A model generated the notes under the pieces. That model was not told the DNA's origin. It saw only the letters and a list, made by a program, of their open reading frames with translations, and made no database searches. The position numbers and the translations under genes were made by a program. From positions 4,030,001 through 4,094,000 of the forward strand of contig NC_134436.1 of the NCBI RefSeq assembly GCF_030867145.1: DNA of 64,000 nucleotides, read 5' to 3'. The DNA comes from Opisthocomus hoazin. Taxonomy: Eukaryota > Chordata > Aves > Opisthocomiformes > Opisthocomidae. Below, one piece after another: positions 33,142 through 42,752 of the stretch (its first letter is position 1; every line of letters begins with the position of its first letter).

Positions 33142-34454
33142 GTGAGCGGCTCTCCCTTTCTGGCCTCTCGACCCTTGGTGCTTGTCGCCGTAGTGGCCCG
33201 GCCGTGGTCAGGCGCTGTTGTTAGCCGGGCTGAGCCTCCGTGTCCTGGTGGGAGTGAGGGGGTCTTGGCAGGTGCTTGAGGATGTTCATGGGCCCTTTGC
33301 ATCGGCCTTGGCGTCCTTGCCAGAGTACCATGGTCCTTGCTCTGCGAGGAAAAAATAAAGGAAAATCATCAGTTACCGTGTGCAGCTGAGGGTTACTGTT
33401 CTGAGTGCGAGTTTTTCTCCTGCAGAATACATTTCCATCCGAGCTTGGTGGAAGAGTGCAAGACATGCAGGCTGTGGTGGTGACAGCATAAATCTTCTTT
33501 TCTGAAAGGAAAAGACAGAGAAGCAAACAAAAGAACCCTGGGAAACAAAGAACCTCCCCTCCTCAACAAAACCCACATCAAATTCTACACAGTCAGTATC
33601 ATCCGTGAGGGTACTGTGCTCATCAACATTTTGGTTTTCCTCTCAGAGTATGAAGTGAATAGCATTAACTTTTAGAGCTATCCCGACGTCATCTTTAGAA
33701 AGAGTATCACTCCCAGGTCTGCCATGTTTTTTTCTGAGGTAGATGAATGATTGCCAAACATGAAGTGTCAGCTGCAGAGACTCTGCTGGGCACTGAGTAT
33801 CTGTATATACATACAGCCTGTGTGTTTCCTTATGGTGCTGTCATTGCTGGGAAGGGTCTGCAAAATCTGGGTTGAGCCCTGAGGTGGAAAGGAAAGTGTG
33901 GCAAGTTGTTAGAGGTGAAGGTGGCAGTGGCACTGAGTAGGGCCCAGACATGTCCTGATGTGAAGGGTGAGCTTGACCTTGACTTGTCTGAGGGAGCCGG
34001 ATATCCTTGGGAAGGCCATGGGCGATATCATAAGACAAAAACGGGAGATGATCTGCTTGTCTTGAGAACGCATGTCCCAGAGTTTGGAACGGAGGAATCC
34101 TAGGGGAAAGCATGAGGCAGGATGAGCACAGATTTTTTGTTGCTGGGATCCACTCCCAGGCTCTAAGGTGTCTGGATTTAGAGGCCTTCCCAATGTTGAG
34201 ATAGTGTTGAAATGCCCACAATGTCTTTTGAGGTTATGAAGACCTCCCACTAGAGAATCCCTCGTGCTGCTGCTTGCCTGCTGTAGGGAATGTGCTGTTA
34301 AAGAGGGGGTGAGATGTAGACTGCTGAATACTGTCTGATGAACATTTTTGCTCCTGTGTTGGGAAAGGTGTTGTGGGAGAGTAGTGCTGCAATGTGCTGT
34401 GCTTGTGTAGTGGTGGGCCTCTCTAGCAGCTTCCACAGCTGTTGATGCTGGCAT
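33142..34454 (+). repeat. Sub-repeat 3 of unit 1
   Basis: This is the flank of the fossil exon. It contains the AATAAA-bearing 'aaaaaataaaggaaaatcatcagttacc' segment in two parts, then a diverged 'gccaaacatgaagtgtcagc' block and 'gaggttatgaagacctccca' block shared with sub-repeats 1, 4 and 5. It is interrupted at 34455 by CR1 insertions. No gene. Confidence 0.7.
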
Positions 34455-36110
34455 GATCATAGAGTCATAGGATGGTTTGGATTGGAAGGGATCCTAAAAT
34501 CATCTAGCTCCAGCCGCCCTCCAATGAGCTGCGACATCTTCCGCTAGATCAGGTTTCTCAAAGCCCCATCCAGCCTGCCCTTTCACACTTCCAGGGATGG
34601 GGCATCCAGAACTTCCCTGCGTAACTTGTCCTAGTGTCTCACCCCCATCACAGTAAAGAATTTCTTCCTAATTTCTAAACTGAAACTGTCCTCTTTCATT
34701 TAAAATCGTTACCCCTCGTCCTATCACTACACTCCCTGACAAAGAGTCCCTGCTCATCTTTCCTGTAGACCCCCTTTAAGTAGTGGAAGGCCGCTCTAAG
34801 GTTCTCTCCGGAGCCGTCTCTTCTGTAGATTGAAGAACCCAAGCTCTCTCAGGCTGTCCTCATAGGGGAAGTGCTCCAGCACCCTGATCATCTTTGTGGC
34901 TTTCCTCTGGATGCGCATAAGAAAGCCCATGTCTTTCTTATTCTGTGTACCCCAAAGCTGAACACAGTGCTTCAGGTGGGGTGTCACAAGAGCAGAGTAG
35001 AGGGGAAGAATGCCCTCCCTCGAGCTGCTGGCCACACTTCTTTTGATGCAGTCCAGGATGATTTGCTTTCTGGGCTGTGAGCAGACATTGCCTGTTCATA
35101 TTCAGGTTTCATCCACCAATACCCCCAAATACCTTCTCCACAAGGCTACTCTCAATCCACTCATTGCCCAGCCTGTATCCATGTTTGGAATTGCCCTGAC
35201 CCAGGTGTAGGTCCTTGCACTTGGCCTTGTTGACCTTCATGAGGTTTGCACAGCCCCACCTCTGTAGCCTGTCATGGTCCCTGTGAATGACATCCCTTCC
35301 CATGTCATTGTAACCTGTCTTCTCAGGTTACAATGAGCTTGGTATCATCTGCAAACTTACTGAAGGTACACTCAATCCCCCCCATGTCCCGACAAAGTTG
35401 TTAAATAGTGCTGGTCCCAGTGAGGACTGCTGAGGGACACCACTCATCACTGATGTCCACCTGGACATCGAGCCACTGACCACAACTCTTTGAGTGCAAC
35501 CATCCAGCCAGTGCCTTTTCCACCCAATGGTGCACCGCTCAAATCTATTCCTCTCTGTTTTAGAGACAAGGATGTTGTGCAAGACTATAAAATGCTTTGT
35601 ACAAGTCTAAGTAGATGATGTTAATCATCTTCCCTTATCCAACAATGTGGTAATCCTGTCATAGAAGGCCACCAAATTTGTCAGGCACAATTTGCTGCTA
35701 GTGAAGCCATGTTGGCTGTCAGCAGTCATGTCTCTGTTTTCCATGTACCTTAGGATAGTTTCCAGGAGGATCTGCTCCATGATCTTGCTGGGCATAGAGG
35801 TGAGACTGACTTGCCTGTAGTTCTGTGGGTGTTCCTTGTGTCCCATTTTAAACAAGAAGGTTAGGTTTCCCCTTTTCCAGTCAGTGGGAACTTGAGCAGT
35901 CTGCCACGACTTGTCAAAGATGATGGATAGTGGCTTAGCAACTTCATCTACTGGTTCCCTCAGGGCCCTCAGATGCTTCTCATGAGGTCCCATGGACTTG
36001 TGCACATTCAGGTTCCTTAGATGGTCTCCAACCTGATCTTCCCCTACGGCGGGCGGTACTCCATTTTCCCAGCTGAGGTGTGCTGTTCCAGCTGTGAGTT
36101 GTTCCACCAT
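34455..36110 (-). mobile_element. CR1-type LINE fragment, minus strand (unit 1)
   Basis: The + strand begins with 'catagagtcataggatggtt', the reverse complement of a CR1 tail. Minus-strand frames broken by stops give CR1 reverse-transcriptase pieces: [40 protein letters not shown], then [16 protein letters not shown]-like text and LPLYSALVTPHLKHCVQLWG near the tail. It is 5'-truncated and inactive. It abuts a second CR1 in the opposite orientation at 36111. Confidence 0.88.
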
Positions 36111-37370
36111 AGAACCAGCATGGCTTCACCAAGAGCAGGTCCTGCCTGACCAACCTAGTGGCCTTCTATGATGGAGTGACTGTGTCGGTGGAAAGGGGAA
36201 AAGCAGTGGATGTCATCTGTCTGGACTTCTGTAAAGCCTTCAACACAGTCCCCCACAACATCCTTCTCTTTAAATTGGGGAGATACGGATTTGGTGGGTA
36301 GACTGTTCAGTGCATAGAAATTGGTTGAATGGTCACAGCCAGAGGGCAGTGGTCAACATCTTGCTGTCCAAATGAACATGAGTGACAAGTGGTGTCCCCC
36401 AGGGGTATGTGCTGGCAGCGGTGCTGTTAAATATCTTCATTAATGACACAGGGAGTGGGATTGAGTGCACCCTCAAGAACTTTGCAACTGGTACCAAACT
36501 GAGCAATGCAGTTGACACACCAGAAGGATGGGATGCCATGCAGAGGGACCTGGAGAAGCTGGAGAGGTGGACCTGTGTGAACCTTGTGATGTTCAACAAG
36601 GCCAAATGCAGGGTCCTGCACCTTGTTTGGGGAAACTCCCAGTATCATACAGGCTCGGGGATGAAGGGATGGAGCACAGCCCTGCCGAGAAGGACTTGTG
36701 GGTACTGATGGATGAAAAGCCAGACATGAGCTGACAATGTGCTCTCGCAGTCCAGAAGACCAACTGTACTCCGGGCTGCATCAAAAGTAGCGTGGCCAGC
36801 AGGTCGAGGGAGGTGATTCTGAGGCTCTATTGTGCTCTGGTGAGACCTCACCAGGAGTCCTGCTGCCAGCTCTGGAGCCCTCATCACAAGAAGGACGTGG
36901 TACTGTTGGAGAGGGCCAGAGGAAGGCCACAAAAATGATCAGAGGGATGGAGCTCATCTCCTATGAGGAAAGACTGAGAGAGTTTGGATTGTTCAGCCTG
37001 GAGAAGAGAAGGCTGGAGGGAGACATTATTGTAGCTTTTCAGTACTTAAAGGGAGCCTACAGAAAAGATGGGGATAATCTATTTATCAAGGCCTGTTGTG
37101 ACAGGACAAGCAATAAGGATTTTAAACTCAGGGAGGGTAGATTTAGACTGGATATAAGGAAGAAATGCTTTACAGCAAGGAAAATGAAACACTGGAACGG
37201 GTTGCCCAGAGAGGTAGTGCAGGCCCCATCCCTGGAAACATTCAAGGCCAGGTTTTACAGGGCTCTGAGTAAACTGTTCTGGTTAAAGATGTCCCTGCTC
37301 ATTGCAGGGGCTTTGGGCTAGATGACCTCTAAAGGTCCCTTCCAACCCAAAGCATTCTACATCTCTGTGA
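36111..37370 (+). mobile_element. CR1-type LINE fragment, plus strand, head-to-head with the previous one (unit 1)
   Basis: It starts in the RT domain ([18 protein letters not shown], then [17 protein letters not shown]) and continues with VTSGVPQGYVLAAVLLNIFIND and the C-terminal blocks [30 protein letters not shown]. It ends near 'gctagatgacctctaaaggtc' and a degraded tail. Stops and frameshifts make it inactive. Confidence 0.88.
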
Positions 37371-37989
37371 GACTAAAATTAATGCCAATTGTGAGGAGTG
37401 GTGCCACGATCTGAGCTTTTGAGATGCTCTTGCTTCCAGAGCATTTCTTGTCTAAAACTCTGTCCTCGTCCTCTTTGATTCTCCTCCAGAAGAGACATGA
37501 TGCAAAGGTACCATTGGGACTTCAGGGATTTCTCTACATGTGATGTAGTTTCTCTGTTGTGGTTGGCCCACCAGAGTCGCTATGAAAGTAGGGATGGCAA
37601 TATGGACTTTTCCTATGTTCTTTTTCCAAGTATGTTGTAACTGTAGCTCACAGTAGAAAGTGTTCAGGCAGCGGAGTGTGACCCAAGGTACGTGTTAGAA
37701 ATGGTCATTTCCTTTTCTTACTTCCCCTTTTCCCCAGGCTGTGGACTGCATTCCTTGTCAGTGAAGTGCCGTGTGATACACTGGCCTGTTCTGATATTCT
37801 TTCAATATTTCCATCAGCAGCAGCAACAACCTTAAAGAATCCTTGTTGACCTTCTTTTCAACAACAACAACAAATTCCTGAATTTGTCCTACAAATTAGA
37901 TATCATCCATTACAGTGCTGTGCTCGTCAGCGTTTGGGTTACGCTCTCATAGCATGAAATCAGTGGCCATTGCCATTAGAGCTGTCCCA
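37371..37989 (+). repeat. Sub-repeat 4 of unit 1, first part
   Basis: A diverged copy of the exon-downstream flank, with 'agagacatgatgcaaaggtacc', 'gaaagtgttcaggcagcggag' and 'acccaaggtacgt' blocks. It is split by the next CR1. Confidence 0.65.
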
Positions 37990-39181
37990 ACTCCATGGGT
38001 TTATGAAGGGCAGGTCCTGCTTGACTAAGCTGGTCTCTTTCTATGAGAAGATGACCCGCTTAGTGGATGAGGGAAAGGCTGTGGGTGTTGTTTACCTGGG
38101 TGTCAGTAACGCCTTTGTCACTCTATCCCACAGCATTCTTCTGGAGAAACTGGCTGCTCCTGGCTTGGACAGGTGTACTGTTTGCTGGGTAAAATGCTGG
38201 CTGTATGGCTGGTCCCAGAGTGGTGCTGAATGGACTTAAATCCAGTTGGCGGCCGGTCACAAGTGGTGTTACTCAGGGCTCAGGATCTGCGCCATTTCTG
38301 TTTACTACTTTTATCAGTGATCAGGATGAGGAGATCGAGTGCGCATTGATCTGCTTGAGGGTAGAGAGTCTCTTCTGAGGGGTGTGGACAGGTGGGATCA
38401 ACGGGCTGAGGCTGACTGCATGAGATTGAACAAGGCTAAGTGCTGGGTCCTGCACATGGGTCACAAAGTCCCATGCAATGCTACAGGCTTGGGGAAGAGT
38501 GGCCAGAAAGCTGGCCATCGGAAAAGGACTTGGGGGTGCTGGTCGACAGCCAGTTGAATATGAGGCAGCAGTGTGCCCAGGTGGCCAAAGTGGCCAATAG
38601 TATGCTGGCTTGTGTCAGAAATAGTGTGGCCAGCAGGACTAGGAAAGTGATCACCCCTTTGTACTCAGCACTGGTGAGGCCGCACCTCGAGTACTGTGTT
38701 CAGTTTTGGGCCACTCACGGCAACAAAGACATGGAGGCGCTGGAGCATGAGGAAAGAATGGTGACAAAGCTGGTGAAGGGCCTGGAGTGCAAGTCCTATA
38801 AGGAGCAGCTGAGGGAACTAGGGTTGTTTGGTCTGGAGAAAAGGAGGGTGAAGGGAGTTCTCTAAAATTATGTGAAAGGAAGTTGGAACGAGGTGGGTGT
38901 TGGTCTTTTTTCCACAGTAGCAAGTGACAGGATGAGAGGAAATGGCCTGGAGTTGTTCCAGGGGAGTTTTAGATTGCGTATTAGGAAACATTTCTTCATG
39001 GAAAGGGTTGTCAACCATTGGAACGGGCTGCCTAGGGAAGTGGTTGAGTCAACATTCTTGGAGGTATTTAAAAGATGTAGTGCTTAGGGACATTGATTTA
39101 GTGATGGACTTGGCAGTGTGAACGGTTGGACGCGATGGTCTTGAGGGTCTTTTCCAACGTAAATATTTCTATGATTTTATG
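37990..39181 (+). mobile_element. CR1-type LINE fragment (unit 1, third copy)
   Basis: It has RT-derived frames (HGFMKGRSCLTKLVSFYEKMT and onward; [46 protein letters not shown]) with several frameshifts. It ends with 'ttccaacgtaaatatttcta' and a tctatgattttatga tail. It is a different, more diverged subfamily than the head-to-head pair. Confidence 0.88.
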
Positions 39182-40090
39182 ACCATCTTTGGAAATAGTA
39201 TTGCTCCCAAGTGTGTAGCATTTCGATCTGAGATTGCTGAAGCATTGCCAAACATGAAGTGTCAGCTGCAGAGGGTCTGCTGGACACCAGGCAGGCGATA
39301 GGATATGTATGTTTTTCCATGGTGGTCTCATTGATGTAAGGGTCTGCAAAAGCTGGGGTGAAAAGAAACAGTGGTATGTTCATGGAGGTGAATGTGGCAG
39401 TGACACTGAGTAGTGCTGGGCATGTCCTGATATGAAGGTGACCTTGAGCAATGAGAAGATTTGTCTGAGGGAGCTGGAAATCCTTAGGAAGAGCACGGGC
39501 CATGTCTTCAGCCAAGAGTGGGAGGTGATCTGCTTGTCTTGAGAGTGCATTTCCTAATGAGTGGGGAGTGGAGGATGCCTCGGGGCAAGCATGAGGCAGG
39601 AAGGGCATGGAGTGCTCCTGCCCAGGTTCTTTTCCCAGGCACCAAGGGTCCGGAGCTGGAAGCCTTCTGAATCTTGAGGTAGTTACATGGTACTGAAATG
39701 TCTACCATGTCCTTCCTTTGAGGTTATGCAGATCTCCCACCAGAGACCTTCACTTGTGCTGCTGCCTGATTGATGTAGAAACTGTGTTGGTGAGAGGGGA
39801 TGAGATGCAGACTGTGAAATACTGTCTGATAAACCATTTCCTGCCTGTTTTGAGAAGGGTGTTGTGGGAGGGCAATGCTTCATTCTGCTATCCTTGTGTA
39901 GTGGTGGGCATCTACCAGGAGCTTCCACAGCCGTTGATGTTGCCATGATGGTTACTTGCTCCTCCTCAGGTGGGATTTGTGAGTGGATGTGATGAGGAGG
40001 AGGATGTAATCTGTGTGTGCTTGACTTGCTGTAGTTGTGCACTTGCACAGTCAGCCTCAGTTCAGATGCTGAGTCCCCTCGTCATGCTTA
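39182..40090 (+). repeat. Sub-repeat 4 of unit 1, second part
   Basis: It continues the flank repeat: 'gccaaacatgaagtgtcagc', 'cctgatatgaaggtgacctt', 'gatctcccaccagagacctt' and 'gctgcctgattgatgtagaa' are shared with sub-repeats 1 and 3. No coding content. Confidence 0.65.
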
Positions 40091-41655
40091 ACTGAGATAT
40101 GTGCACATACATGCCAAATCCTTCACAGCACGCCAGCTCTGGTTTTCTATGTAGAAATTCTCCCATCCAGTTGATATAGTGAGTGCGCTTGCACTTCAGC
40201 GTTTGGAGTGGTCCTCTCAAAGAATAAAATCTGTGTGGACTGAGAATGGGTTTCATTGCTGAGGCATGCTGTTGTGGTGGAGCAGTGTCTGGGTGTTGTG
40301 GCAGAAATCCTCTGAGCAGCATGGAGTATGGTTTGGGGCATCCATCACAGGGAGGGCAACTTCGAGTGGGGAGGAATCTGCTGTTATAAAATGCAGATGC
40401 CTTGTAGAACATGAACTGTGTCAGGCAGTTGACCATCAGTGTGGGGGATGGTTTTTCCAGTCTCCTGAGCTAAGGTTGTTGTTGAGAGAATGCCCTTAGC
40501 TTTCAGGTGTCCCTCCTGCTTCCACTGTGATAGAAGTGCATAAGGGAGCACTGCGCACTGTCTGGTGATTTCAAGACTTTTGCAGAAGGTGAGTCATTTT
40601 TTCTGTCCGTCTTCCCCAGAAATCTCTGATTATGTTAAGGGAAAATGTCCGTTAAAACCATTTCACCTCACCTGAAAATGTTTCATTTGTTTGTTTTTTT
40701 GTTTTTAATGGAGAAGCATCCGGTGATTGTACAGGTAAGTCACTCCTAGCTAAAGGAGATGTGTTTGAGAGACAGATGTACTTTTGCTCCTGTTCGGTCT
40801 TGGATTGAGCGTTGACTGGGTTGGGAGTAGGACTCGATGATCCTTATGGGTCCCAGCCAACTGGAGATATTCGACGATTCTATGATAGGACCAGCAAAGC
40901 ACCACTGGCTGCTCTCATTCCTTTCTTGCTGCTTCCAGGCACAGTGTGAGCAAGTGAGAGCAAGCTTGAATGGAGGAGGGACTTTAATGCATTTCTTGGA
41001 ATGGGTGTGTTGGGAGTTGAGGGGATGTTCTCAGTGAAAATGTCCGCGTGTTGCCTTTGTTGCTTTTGATGGGTGGCTCATGCTACATGAATGTGAAGTG
41101 TTCTGTTGGGACTAATACCCGTGGGTACCAAGATTCTTGCTGTGTTGTTCTGGCAGAGCATGCCTGCCTGAAAGGAGAAGCAAGAGCTTGGCATTCAGTG
41201 TGCAGGTGGAAATGAGTCCAGAGGAATAGCTCTTCACTGAGATACTTGACGAGTGGTTGGAAGCTGCAGTTGCCCCATGGCTTTTTTGCCTTCTTGGAGG
41301 ATTGTGGTGCTGGGCTGTGATGGATTTGAGTTCTGGAATGAAAGACTCCCCTGGGTTGTTTGGACTCATTGTAGCCTTTTTGCATAGATGTCCAAGCACC
41401 TGGGGTTTGGGCTTGTGTTTCCTAGGGAGGTAGCTTCTTTTCCTTGAGAGGACAGGGGCTGAACAGTGTGGTCTTTCTCGGGAACGGGAGGGAAGAGGAG
41501 GTGCAGGGGAGTCTATGTGTCTTGCATAGACTGTAGGAAGGCAGAGAAGTTGTTCGTCATCTGGAGAGGTGGAAGGCAGCAGGAAAGAGGAATGAGTTCT
41601 TGCCAAAGGGCCCGTGTGTACTCCATGAGGAGACTGATGAAATTGTATAGAAAAC
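40091..41655 (+). repeat. Sub-repeat 5 of unit 1 and unique leader sequence
   Basis: It opens like the other sub-repeats (catgccaaatccttcacagc), then becomes specific to the region upstream of exons B and C. It contains a 76-bp CR1 tail (40813-40888). Compared with 55925-57930 it lacks 454 bp at about 40423. No gene. Confidence 0.6.
40813..40888 (+). repeat. CR1 3' tail (unit 1)
   Basis: 'ggactcgatgatccttatgg', then 'gattctatgat': the terminal CR1 consensus blocks only. The same remnant is at 57085-57161. Confidence 0.75.
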
Positions 41656-42525
41656 AGTTTGTTTAAGGAGACAAAGCGAAGGCAAAGACAGAAGAAGAAG
41701 GGGAGGGGAGACAGGACAGGGAATGGAAGACGAGGAGAAGAAGGGGGAAGAAGAGAAGGAAGGAAAGAGCAACGCAGAGGAAGAGAAGCAAAGAACACGG
41801 AAGGAAGCAATACAAAAAAAAGGGAGAAAAAGGAGGAAACAATAAACGAGTTTACTAGGACGCACCGACACTCTTATGCGAGGAAAGAAAAAGAAAAAGA
41901 AGAGCAAGAAAATCGAAAGAGAGATTGTAGGAAGGAATGAAGCAAGGAAGTAATTAAAGAAGGAAGGAAGGCGACAAATAGGAGACAGAAAGAAAGAAAG
42001 TGCGAAGGAGATTACGAGCACGCAGCAACCTTACCTGTACTCGCTGAACGGAGCTGATATCTGACAGCCTCCCGCTTGATCACAACACCGCGCTCCGGCG
42101 CTGATGCCCCGTCATTAGCGCTGATGGCTGCGACTTTGATGGTGTCCGCCGCAGCGCCGGAGGCGACTGGGGTGCTGCCAGCAGGAATAAAGAAGAGAGG
42201 AGCCTGGAATGAAAAGGGAAAGAGGACTAAAGGATAGGGGACGGCAGGGCACGAAAGAAAAGGAAAAGGAAGAGAAGAAAGTAGGAAGAGAAGTGAGAAG
42301 GAGAGAAAAGAAAGATAATGGAAGGAAGGAAAAAACAGAAAAGCAAAAAGAAGGAGGAGGAAGGAAAGAAAGGAATCTGTGGAAATAGAGAACAAGTAAG
42401 CACGAAAAAGAAATGAAGGAAAGAGATGGAGGAAGAAGAAAAAAGAGGAAGAAGAAAAAAGAAGGAGAAAGAAGAAGGGAGAGGAAGGCAGAGGAGAGCG
42501 AGGAGGCGAGGAGCGCGGGGCCGGA
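41656..42525. repeat. Long polypurine (GA-rich) tract upstream of exon B
   Basis: About 850 bp of the + strand is dominated by A and G in gaag/ggaag/aagaa words, interrupted at about 42020-42190 by a GC-rich, CGCT-containing block. A near-identical tract precedes exon C (57935-58800), and none precedes exon A. Such tracts can adopt triplex DNA and often make assembly gaps. Confidence 0.9.
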
Positions 42526-42565
42526 GTGGCGGGCGAGAGCGGGGAGCGTGAGAGGCGTCGGAGCA

Positions 42566-42581
42566 GCACACGGTGTCGCTG
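42566..42581 (+). promoter_or_regulatory. CTCF/CSE-like promoter motif of exon B
   Basis: 'gcacacggtgtcgctg' matches about 12 of 16 positions of the CTCF-type core CCACNAGGTGGCGCTG, with an intact CGCTG end. It starts 187 bp upstream of the ATG at 42753, inside the CpG-rich leader. It is identical to the motif before exon C. Confidence 0.55.
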
Positions 42582-42752
42582 CAGGCTCAGAAACGGCGGC
42601 GGAGCGGCGAGGCGGCCCCGCCCCGGTGCGGCGGAGAGCCCGGCTGTGAGCGCGGGGGGGCGGCGCGGGGCGGGCAGGAGAGCCGGTGCGTCCGGGCGGC
42701 GGCGGCGGCGGGGAGCCGTGCGGGGCCCTTGCGGGTGGCAGCGGCGGCGGCG

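Noticed and set aside
34796-39087. Reverse-transcriptase-like frames considered as genes or retroviral pol
   Set aside because: Block order and the ATTCTRTGA-type tails identify CR1 LINEs. All copies are 5'-truncated with stops and frameshifts, and there are no LTRs, gag or env.
42573-42752. 60-codon N-terminal extension of exon B (and 27 codons for exon C)
   Set aside because: The extension begins at a GTG, is Arg/Gly/Ala-rich leader sequence, and would bury the signal peptide. The first ATG (42753, 59059) directly precedes a good signal peptide.
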